From NCBI RefSeq assembly GCF_905171775.1, contig NC_053499.1, forward strand, positions 22,766,519 to 22,830,518: a stretch of DNA of 64,000 bases, in the 5' to 3' direction. Under the pieces are notes generated by a model. That model worked only from the letters and a program-made list of their open reading frames with translations. It was not told where the DNA came from and made no database searches. The translations under genes were made by a program, and so were the position numbers. This DNA comes from Rana temporaria (lineage: Eukaryota > Chordata > Amphibia > Anura > Ranidae). Positions 45,095 through 53,831 of this stretch are shown here, piece after piece (position 1 is the first letter of the stretch; every line of letters begins with the position of its first letter).

Positions 45095-46609
45095 TAGTGT
45101 TGAGCAGAATATGCCATATTCGATTTCGCGATATATCTCGAATATATATTCGAATATTCGAGATATATTCGCTAAATTCGAATATTCGTGATATTTTATC
45201 GAAAGTAAATGATTGCGATTTTTCGCTATTGCGAATGCGAAAATAATTGCGATTTTTTGATAACTGCGGTAGGAGCACTCTGATTGGCTCAGAATATTCG
45301 TGATATTTTATCGAAATATCGCAACATGCGAATGCGATATTTATTGCGCAATTTCGAGAAATGCTGGAGGAGCGCTCTGATTGGCTCAGAATATTCGTGA
45401 TATTTTATCGAAATATCGCAACATGCGAATGCGATATTTATTGCGCAATTTTGAGAAATGCTGTAGGAGCACTCTGATTGGCTCAGAATATTCGTGATAT
45501 TTTACAATACAAAATAATTGCGAATATTCGGCAAATGCGGAAGGAGCACTCTGATTGGCTCAGAATATTCTTGATATTTTACAATACAAAATAATTGCGA
45601 ATATTCGGCAAATGCAGAAGGAGCACTCTGATTGGCTCAGAATATTCTTGATATTTTACAATACAAAATAATTGCGAATATTCGGCAAATGCAGAAGGAG
45701 CACTCTGATTGGCTCAGAATATTCTTGATATTTTACAATACAAAATAATTGCGAATATTCGGCAAATGCGGAAGGAGCACTCTGATTGGCTCAGAATATT
45801 CTTGATATTTTACAATACAAAATAAAAAGTGTTTTGCATTGGTGGTGATTCTTTACTCTATCCATCTGTCACAGCCGTTTGTCAATCAAACACCTTAAAG
45901 ATTGAACACGTTCATGCTGCATGCTTTGGACTTTTTTTCACTTCACATATCAAAGACATTTTTATGAAAGATTATTTTTCTATTATTGGGACTATATTTA
46001 TTTATATATTTGTTTCACTGTGTATTTCACAAGTTATTTGCGCTTGCTTATTTTATAATTTGCCCACATGTCTTGTCACTAGACATATTTTTTATTCTTG
46101 TAGAGCGACTCCATTTTCTGTCTTGTATTAATTTATGTTGTATAACATTTTTGAGTTGCTGCTGTATTCTCCCCTTTTTTAAGGTATGCGCAATTTTTTC
46201 CTTCTTACAAAAAATAATAATATCAAACATACAAATATTCATAACAGAAACATACACAAAGCCCCCCCCTTTTGCATCAGAGACAATCAGAGTTCTCCTA
46301 CCACAGTTATCGAAAATTCGCAATCATTTTCGCATTCGCAATAGCGAAAAATCGCAATTTTTTTTTTTTTTTCAATTTGGCAACATAATAGGATCGCCTC
46401 AGCTTAGCTACTCGGCCCAGGGTCTCTAATCATACCAGCAATGCTTTTAGACGTCGATAGGATGTGATCTGTTTTAAAAATCAAATTGAAAAAATGCGAA
46501 TATTCGGAATTGCGAATATTCACCGCGAAATTCGAAATATAGCGCGATTTCTCGAATATGCTATATTCGAGTCGAATATTCGCAATGCGAATATTCGTGA
46601 GCAACACTA
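45095..46609 (-). mobile_element. Non-autonomous hAT (TAGTGTTG termini) 1.5 kb, perfect 8-bp TSD
   Basis: Ends TAGTGTTGAGCAGAATATGC and TTCGTGAGCAACACTA flanked by the exact duplication GAGATAAG (45087-45094, 46610-46617). The right third (46380-46609) is the reverse complement of the left third of 28132-28769, including GATCGCCTCAGCTTAGC. It additionally holds a tandem array (45280-45835) and a 430-bp AT-rich interior (45836-46262) absent from the 28-kb copy. No transposase frame is visible. Confidence 0.93.
45280..45835 (+). repeat. Tandem array with 97-bp then 77-bp units
   Basis: The marker CTGATTGGCTCAGAATATTC begins at 45280, 45377, 45474, 45551, 45628, 45705 and 45782, so the unit length is 97 bp twice and then exactly 77 bp four times. 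The 77-bp units are almost identical to one another, implying recent expansion. Confidence 0.95.
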
Positions 46610-46617
46610 GAGATAAG

Positions 46618-47340
46618 GGGCCAGATTCACAAAGAGATACGACGGTGTATCTACAGATACACCATCGTATCTCTGACTTACACTGGTCCTATCTATGCGC
46701 CTGATTCATAGAATCAGATACGCATAGATAGGGCTAAGATCCGACAGTGTTACACTGTGTTACACTGTCGGATCTTTTTTTCAATTTAAAAATGGCGCCG
46801 GGGGTGTTCCCGCTGATTTCCGATAAATAATATGTAAATCAGCGAGATACGCAAATTCACGAACGTACGCGGACCCGACGCAGTGTTCTTACGTCGTTTC
46901 CGTAGCGGCTTTCCCGGCGTATACTTACCCCTGCTTTTATCAGGCGCAGCCAATGTTAAGTATAGCCGGCGTTCCCGCGTCGAATTTGAATTTTTTAACG
47001 TCGTTTGTGTAAGTCGTTCTCGAATACGGACGGACGTCGTTTACGTAAGCGTCGAAACCACTGACGTCCTAGCGACGTCAGTGGGAGCAATGCACGCCGG
47101 GAAATTTCGCGGACGGCGCATGCGCATTTAAATCGGCGCGGGAACGCGCCTGATTTAAATAGTACACTCCCCCTAGCCGCGGAATTTGAATTCCGCCGGG
47201 GGATTTGCGATCCGCCGCCGCAAGTTTGGAGGTAAGTGGTTTGTGAATTACCCACTTGCCTCCCAAACTTGCGGGAGCGGATCTTAAATCAGGTAGATTG
47301 AGCGGATCTATAGATCCGCTGATCTACGTGAATCTGGCCC
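46618..47340. mobile_element. Family P palindromic MITE, copy 9
   Basis: Ends GGGCCAGATTCACAAAGAG and CGTGAATCTGGCCC. Internal GATACGACGGTGTATC, TCTATGCGCCTGATTCATAG and AAGTATAGCCGGCGTTCCCG resemble copies 5 and 11. The TSD is not clear because the left border abuts the hAT duplication. Confidence 0.78.
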
Positions 47341-47341
47341 A

Positions 47342-47592
47342 TAGTCCTCAATCAGAGCAATAGCTTCAACTTAGCCCTACACTAGAGCAATAGCTTTGAC
47401 TTAACCCTTCACCAGAGCAGTAGCTTTGGCATAGCCCTCCACCAGAGCAGTGGCTTTGGCTTAGCCCTTCTTCAGAGCAGTAGCTTTGGCATAGCCCTCC
47501 ACCAGAGCAGTGGCTTTGGCTTAGCCCTTCTTCAGAGCAGTAGCTGTGACATAGCCCTCCATCAGAGCAGTAGCTTTGACTTAGCCCTCCAT
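47342..47592 (+). repeat. 30-bp minisatellite (AGAGCAGTAGCTTTGGCATA)
   Basis: About eight units of 30 bp with an alternating dimer (GGCATAGCCCTCCACC / GGCTTAGCCCTTCTTC), so a 60-bp higher-order unit is emerging. The 76-codon minus frame is a repeat artefact. Confidence 0.95.
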
Positions 47593-47776
47593 ACACAAAT
47601 AATGAAGGCAGCTGCTCAGCACGGGACCCAGAAACTAGTGGAGGTCACTGTAGTTGTGGTGCCTCCTATTGTGATTTCCAGCTTCCACAGGGATCCCACA
47701 GGTATGGCATATACATACAACGGTCCAAGCTGGTACAATGTAGCTATGTACAGATTGCCATGCCTAGACTTCAGCT

Positions 47777-48795
47777 TTAACTACTTGAGGTCCGTGCTAT
47801 AGCCGAATGACGTCTTCAGCGCGGACCTGAAAATCCAGGAGGACGTCAATTGACGTCCGCCCCTTTCCTCCTTCCCCGCGCGCGCTCCCGAGCGCACAGC
47901 GGGGAAATTCTGTGCTGGCCGCGTCCCTTGGACACAGCCAATCACAGATCGCCGTGAACGGCCAATCGGAGTGGCCGTTTGGTATGTGATCTGTGCGGCC
48001 AATGAGAGATGATCTCAAATGTAAACATATGAGATCATCTCTCATTGCCGGCTCACACAGAGACAGCGTCCTGTCAGGGGAGAGAGGAGACCGATCTGTG
48101 TCCCTTGTACATAACGACACAGATCGGTCACCTCCTCCAGTCACCCCCCTTCCCCCACAGTTAGAACACTATGCAGGGTACACATTTAACCCCTCCCTCA
48201 CCCCCTAGTGTTAACCCATTCAATGGCAGTCACATTTATACAGTAATTAGTGCATATTTATAGCACTGATCGCAGTCTAAATGTGAATGGTGCCAAAAAT
48301 GTGTCAAAAGTGTCCGATGTGTCCGCCATAATGTCGCAGTCCCAATAAAAATCGCAGATCGCCGCCACTACTAGTAAAAAAAAAAGATAAAAAATTAATA
48401 ATTCTGTCCCCTATTTTATAGGCGCTATAACTTTTGCGCAAACCAGTCGCTTATTGCGATTTTTTGGTTTTTTTCAAAAATATGTAGAGGAATACGTATC
48501 GGCCTAGACTTTTTTTTTTAAATTGGGCTATTTATTATAGCAACAAGTAAAAAATATTGTATTTTTTTTTCAAAATTTATGCTCTTTTTTGTTTATAGCG
48601 CAAAAAATAAAAACCGCAGAGGTGATCAAATACCACCAAAAGAAAGCTCTACTTGTGGGGAAAAAAGGACGTAAATTTTGTTTGGGAGCCACGTCGCACG
48701 ACTGCGCAATTGTCAGTTAAAGAGACGCGGTGCCGGAAGCTGAAATTTCACCTGGGCAGGAGGGGGGTATATGTGCCCAGTAAGCAAGTGGTTAA
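47777..48795 (-). mobile_element. Family T element, copy 7, complete, TTAA-flanked
   Basis: Runs from TTAACTACTTGAGGTCC to AAGCAAGTGGTTAA with TTAA borders (47777-47780, 48792-48795). Colinear and very similar to 9594-10495 throughout: GTAAACATATGAGATCATCT, GAGACAGCGTCCTGTC, TGTCCGATGTGTCCGCCATA, the box in reverse complement near 48620-48660. The two copies together define the family consensus length (about 0.9-1.0 kb). Confidence 0.85.
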
Positions 48796-49390
48796 GAGGC
48801 ATTTTTTTCCAATGACCACCAATGTAAGGGGTATTTTTCCCACCAAAACCCTAATAATATGATTTAAACAGGGGTTCCGCGAGACTTATTATAGGGCCTT
48901 CCCATGGGAGAAAAGTTATGAAGAAAATAAGTGCTAGAAAGGGTTAAATACCAGGGACAATAAAGGACTGTGCTTGTAAATACTCCAATCAGGATGCTGG
49001 AATCATGATGTGACTCATACGGTTCACCTTGACCCACAACGTCATACTTCATTATTATGAACTAGGATAAAAAAAGATTTCTGTATACCAAAAATATATA
49101 TTTTTACTTTCTCATTTGCTGGTCCCGAGTCTTATAATGTACATCACCATAAACAATAAAAGTTCACACTGTAACCACACTGCCATCTGCTGGCTAGACA
49201 TGGAAGCTTGAATGTCTATCAATAGAAAGAACTTGTATTGTGCTGCAATGAATTGAAGGAGTTTTCTTAGGGCTCACCATACAGATTACAATCTGATTGT
49301 ACAATCCCCTTTAGATTTACCAACTACTATGTAGTGAAATAGCCTTCCTGGTTTAAAACAGATTCACTGGATAGTTTAAGTAGGGCCTCG
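48796..49390. other. No gene seen
   Basis: Unique-looking AT-rich text; no exon or RNA gene recognised. Confidence 0.5.
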
Positions 49391-49600
49391 CAGTGGTGTA
49401 TTTAGGTTTTTTTTTTGTCAATAACAATTTTATTGGTCAATGGTTCAAATGTACATAACATACAGCCATACAGAGCCCTAGGCCCGCAGGGGGAACATAA
49501 AGAATAAACACCTTAACAGTAGCCTAGGATATTTAGGTTTTTTGATGCCCTAGGCCTGACTAAATTCGTACAACCCATAATTGAAATATGATACACCCCT
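49391..49600 (+). mobile_element. hAT-like terminus (CAGTGGTGTATTTAGG) interrupted by a retro-insert
   Basis: CAGTGGTGTATTTAGG + TTTTTTGATGCCCTAGGCCT becomes continuous once 49413-49529 is removed, matching a hAT-type left end. The right end was not found; the terminus at 52002 is similar but flanking bases do not form a TSD. Confidence 0.55.
49413..49529 (-). mobile_element. Short retrotransposed 3' end (poly(A), 14-bp TSD)
   Basis: On the minus strand it ends with AATAAA (complement of 49428-49433) about 11 bases before an A-run (49407-49416). It is flanked by the 14-bp duplication TATTTAGGTTTTTT (49399-49412, 49530-49543). These are the marks of LINE-mediated target-primed insertion. The 117-bp body is too short to identify; it could be a 5'-truncated LINE, a SINE or an mRNA tail. 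Confidence 0.8.
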
Positions 49601-50045
49601 TTCCTGTTTAAGACCTGCCCTGAAATTTTCCAGTGGGGGACACTAGTTCTGAGGGCCTTGGGGGGGGGGGGGGGCATTCCCTTAATCTGCAGAGATTTTC
49701 TCTCACTTCCTTTTTGACTATGGGGCAGGAAATAAAGTAATGAACGGATGATAAAAAGCAGTGGGTGTGTTTTGAAAGTTCCTAATTAGAGCAATATACT
49801 CTAATAGGCTTCCTGATTAGGGCCTGTGGGCTCTAATCGGCATCCAAATGGTAAAACAGCGGGAGCACGGCTGTGCATTCCCTGTTTAAACAATGCTGTG
49901 TTAGGGAATTGCCTCTCAGCCAATCAGGTGCACCGGGTCTAGTTACCGGTCACCTGATTGACTGAAGCAGAGATGACATCGAGGACTCGAAGGGAGCGTG
50001 GAGGAGGACGGCGCCGACCCGAGAAAGCTAAGTGTCGGGCGTGGG
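49601..50045. other. No gene seen
   Basis: Includes a G-run at 49661-49674; otherwise unique-looking. Confidence 0.45.
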
Positions 50046-51945
50046 GGCGAACTGGCTGCATTTGAGGGGAAACTGGCTGCATTTCAGGGGAAACTGGCTG
50101 CATTTGATGGGAAACTGGCTGCATTTGAGGGGAACTGGCTGCATTTGAGGGGTAAACTGGCTGAATTTGAGGGGAAACTGGCTGCATTTGAGGGGAAACT
50201 GGCTGCATTTGAGGGGTAACTGGCTGCATTTGAGGGGAAACTGGCTGCATTTGAGGGGTAAACTGGCTGCTTTTGAGGGGAACTGGCTGCATTTGAGGGG
50301 ACAAACTGGCTGCATTTGAGGGGGAAACTGGCTGCATTTGAGGGAAAACTGGCTGCATTTAAGGGGAACTGGCTGCATTTGAGGGGAAACTGGCTGTATT
50401 TGAGGGGAAACTGGCTGCATTTGATGGGGAAACTGGCTGAATTTGAGGGGAAACTATCTGCATTTGAGGGGAAACTGGCTGCATTTGAGGGGTAACTGGC
50501 TGCATTTGAGGGGAAACTGGCTGCATTTGATGGGGAAACTGGCTGCATTTGATGGGGAAACTGGTTGTATTTGAGGGGGAAACTGGCTGCATTTGAGGGG
50601 GAAACTGGCTGCATTTGAGGGGGAAACTGGCTGCATTTGAGGGGAAACTGGCTGCATTTGATAGGAAAATTGGCTGCATTTGAGGGGGAAACTGGCTGCA
50701 TTTGATGAGAAAACTAGCTGCATTTGATGGGAAATCTGACTGCATTTGATGGGAAAACTGGCTGCATTTGAGGGGGAAACTGGCTGCATTTGAGGGAGAA
50801 ACTGGCTGCATTTGATGGGATAACTGGCTGCATTTGAGGGGAAACTGGCTGCATTTGAGGGGAAACTGGCTGCATTTGATGGGATAACTGGCTGCATTTG
50901 AGGGGAAACTGGCTGCATTTGAGGGGGAAACTGGCTGCATTTGAGGGGAAACTGGCTGCATTTGAGGGGGAAACTGGCTGCATTTGAGGGAGAAATTGGC
51001 TGCATTTGAGGGGAAACTGGCTGCATTTGAGGGGGAAACTGGCTGCATTTGAGGGGGAAACTGGCTGCATTTGATGGGAAACTGGCTGCATTTGAGGGGA
51101 AACTGGCTGCATTTGATGGGAAACTGGCTGCATTTGAGTGGAAACTGGCTGCATTTGAGGGGGAAACTGGCTGCATTTGAGGGGGAACTGGCTGCATTTG
51201 AGGGGGAAACTGGCTGCATTTGAGGGGAAACTGGCTGCATTTGATGGGAAAACTGGCTGCATTTGAGGGGAAACTGGCTGCATTTGAGGGGGAAACTGGC
51301 TGCATTTGAGGTGGAAACTGGCTGCATTTGATGGGAAAACTGACTGCATTTGATGGGAAAACTGGCTGCATTTGAGGGGAAAACTGGCTACATTTGAGGG
51401 AGAAACTGGCTGCATTTGAGGGGAAACTGGCTGCATTTGAGGGGAAACTGGCTGCATTTGAGGGGAAAACTGGCTACATTTGAGGGAGAAACTGGCTGCA
51501 TTTGAGGTGGAAACTGGCTGCATTTGATGGGAAAACTGACTGCATTTGATGGGAAAACTGGCTGCATTTGAGGGAGAAACTGGCTGCATTTGAGGGGAAA
51601 CTGGCTGCATTTGAGGGGAAACTGGCTACATTTGAGGGGAAACTGGCTGCATTTGAGGGCAAACTGGCTGCATTTGAGGGCAAACTGGCTGCATTTGAGG
51701 GGAAACCAGCTGCATTTGATGGGGAAACTGGCTGCATTTGAGGGGAAACTGGCTGCATTTGAGGGGAAACTGGCTACATTTGAGGGGAAACTGGCTGCAT
51801 TTGAGGGGAAACTGGCTGCATTTGAGGGGAAACTGGCTACATTTGAGGGGAAACTGGCTGCATTTGAGGGCAAACTGGCTGCATTTGAGGGGAAACCAGC
51901 TGCATTTGATGGGGAAACTGGCTGCATTTGAGGGGAAACTTTTGA
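50046..51945 (+). repeat. 21-bp minisatellite, about 90 units (CTGGCTGCATTTGAGGGGAAA)
   Basis: A 1.9-kb array with unit CTGGCTGCATTTGAGGGGA + AA and one-base length variants (20-22 bp). Substitutions such as TGATGGG and GCTACATT recur in blocks (for example about 51340-51420 versus 51470-51560), showing segmental amplification. Frames of up to 322 codons with FPSNAAS-like periodicity are produced by the 7-codon unit and shift frame wherever unit length varies, so they are not genes. Confidence 0.98.
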
Positions 51946-52002
51946 TAGGGGCGCAGTTTCAGTGCTTGCCATGGGCGCCATTTTTACTAGATACGCCTCT
52001 GG
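51946..52002. mobile_element. hAT-like right end (CTAGATACGCCTCTG)
   Basis: Same terminal text as 37580-37643 (GCAGTTTCAGTGCTTGCCAT, GGGCGCCATTTTTACTAGAT). In complement CAGAGGCGTATCTAG is hAT-like. It directly abuts the 21-bp array, which may therefore be internal to this element. Confidence 0.6.
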
Positions 52003-52129
52003 TTACGATGCTCAGTTATGTGAATGAACAGAGTCAGTGATCACTGAGTCTGTACATTTGGAAAAGGTAGGAGCCGGATTTAGCGGCTCCTACCTCCGCT
52101 CTTCATCCTGATAGCTCGAGGGGGTGGAG

Positions 52130-52600
52130 GAGGACATTGAGGGGGAGAGCAGCAGGAGGGGGGACACGGAGCACGGACAGCAGCACGGAGGGGGACAAGG
52201 ATCCGGAGGGGTAGAGCAACACGGAGGGGGACACATAGCATGGAGGGGGACACGGAGCACGGACAGCAGCACGGAGGGGGACAAGGAACCCGGAGGGGGA
52301 GAGCAACACGGAGGGGGACACATAGCATGGAGGGGGACACGGAGCACGGACAGCAGCACGGAGGGGGACAAGGATCCGGAGGGGTAGAGCAACACGGAGG
52401 GGGACACATAGCATGGAGGGGGACACGGAGCACGGACAGCAGCACGGAGGGGGACAAGGATCCGGAGGGGTAGAGCAACACGGAGGGGGACACATAGCAT
52501 GGAGGGGGACACGGATCCGGAGGGGGAGAGCAACACGGAGGGGACACATAGCATGGAGGGGGACACAGAGCACGGACTGCAGCTAGGAGGGGGGCAAGAA
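52130..52600 (+). repeat. 86-bp compound minisatellite (CACGGAGGGGGACA)
   Basis: The ACGGAGCACGGACAGCAG word starts near 52166, 52252, 52339 and 52424, a period of about 86 bp built on an inner 14-17-bp CACGGAGGGGGACAC module. Strongly purine-rich on the plus strand. Proline/cysteine-rich minus frames are artefacts. Confidence 0.93.
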
Positions 52601-52639
52601 ACCGGAGGAGGACACACAGCATGAATGAGAAAACAGGGA

Positions 52640-52886
52640 CAGTCAGCGGTGATCGGTGTGGCTTTGGGGGGAGTTACAAGCATTGATCACAGCTGTAAAA
52701 CTTTAACTAAAGCAGCTGAAAAGGGGGCAGATCAGTGCTTGTAACTCCACCCCACCGCACCGATCACCCCTGACTGCCAGGTATACGGGTGAAGCATCGG
52801 AGCATTTCCCCGAATACAAGTACTCGGGGGAAATGCTCCGTATCGGTACTGATACCGATACTAGTATCGGTATTGGGACATCCCTA
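52640..52886. mobile_element. hAT-like right end (GGGACATCCCTA)
   Basis: Complement begins TAGGGATGTCCCAATACC, followed by GATACTAGTATCGGTATC palindromes and the CATTTCCCCGAATACAAGTACTCGGGGGAAATG hairpin (52803-52836). No left end was found; it may include the 86-bp array. Confidence 0.55.
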
Positions 52887-53437
52887 GTTAATACATAAAC
52901 ACCTATTACACACCCCTACACACACCAGAAGTGGAAGAAGTAGCCATAGAGCCCCTTCCAGCCTTACAAATGTGGCCTGTGCATCCAAGTGGTCATGAAA
53001 GGGTTAAATAAAAGAAGAAGCAATTCAAATGTAAATATACCAAATTTTTATTGTGTGTTTTATGAAAGTATAATTATGGATCTATACACATTTTTTCCTT
53101 TTCCAACTATAAATACTCTGAATAAACCAAGAGTCCTTTGGTAAAATCAATTGGCCAGAAGTGAAGATCTAGTGATCCTCTCGCCCAATCACTGACACAC
53201 TTTTGACCAAGAGATTCCAAGCCTGCCCACCACGGCAAGGTAGACTCTTCTAGGGCAGGATCTACACTAACTACACTAATCTACCCTACTGGATGCTAGT
53301 CATCCTTTTTCTAATGTTGGGTGTATGTTTGTAGTAGGCCTCATCCTATAATCTGTGTGTGCGATCTACTCTCTCCTAATTTGGTTGTCTGTCTGTGTGC
53401 ATCTCTCTAAAGCATGGAGCGGTCAGTTTATGTACAT
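52887..53437. other. No gene seen; LINE target flank
   Basis: Unique-looking, ends at the LINE target site. Confidence 0.5.
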
Positions 53438-53451
53438 CTGGACGTCCTCTG

Positions 53452-53831
53452 TTTTTTTTTTTTTTTTTTTTTTTTTTCACGTCAGACTCTGCTCGCATGT
53501 AGCCGAGAGGCTAGCTCACGGTTCGCCCGCCCTTAGCATCTCTCTTGCGGCTTCGCATCATTCGTGGGTTTTGGTTTTTGTTTTTTTTTTTTTTTTTTCT
53601 TTTGTTTTTTTTTTGTTTTTTTTTTGACATTACGGATTTAACATTTTTAAACTGTTAGGTTAGTATTTTCCCGCTTGACGAATCTAACTACATTCTTTGA
53701 TAGCATATCGTAATTAGCATATCATAATTAATCCCCCCTTTTTTTTTTTTTTTTTTTCCCCCCCTTTTTCTCCCCCCTTTTCCTTCCCCCCCCCCCGTAT
53801 CTGTGTGCCATGCAATCCTCTCCACGGTCTC
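53452..53831 (-). other. LINE 3' UTR with two A-runs
   Basis: Two separate A-tracts on the minus strand: an inner one (53568-53625, with a few C/G interruptions) and the terminal one (53452-53477). Between them lies 90 bp of unrelated GC-balanced sequence (53478-53567). This layout fits readthrough of the LINE poly(A) site with 3' transduction of source flank. No AATAAA is visible in the 90-bp piece. Confidence 0.6.

Noticed and set aside
50084..51981. Long minus-strand frames up to 322 codons rich in FPSNAAS/QMQPVSP
   Set aside because: They are the 7-codon translation of the 21-bp minisatellite; overlapping frames of similar length occur on the same strand and no start context or flanking domain exists.
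49391..52002. One hAT running from CAGTGGTGTATTTAGG to CTAGATACGCCTCTG and enclosing the 21-bp array
   Set aside because: The termini are only similar and the flanks (GGGCCTCG and GTTACGAT) show no 8-bp duplication.
52080..52683. Proline/cysteine-rich minus frames and keratin-associated-like look
   Set aside because: Translation of the purine-rich 86-bp minisatellite; several overlapping frames on one strand.
53478..53567. tRNA-like B box (GGTTCGCCCGC) suggesting a SINE tail on the LINE
   Set aside because: The A box and the canonical GGTTCGANNCC end are missing; a transduced flank is simpler.
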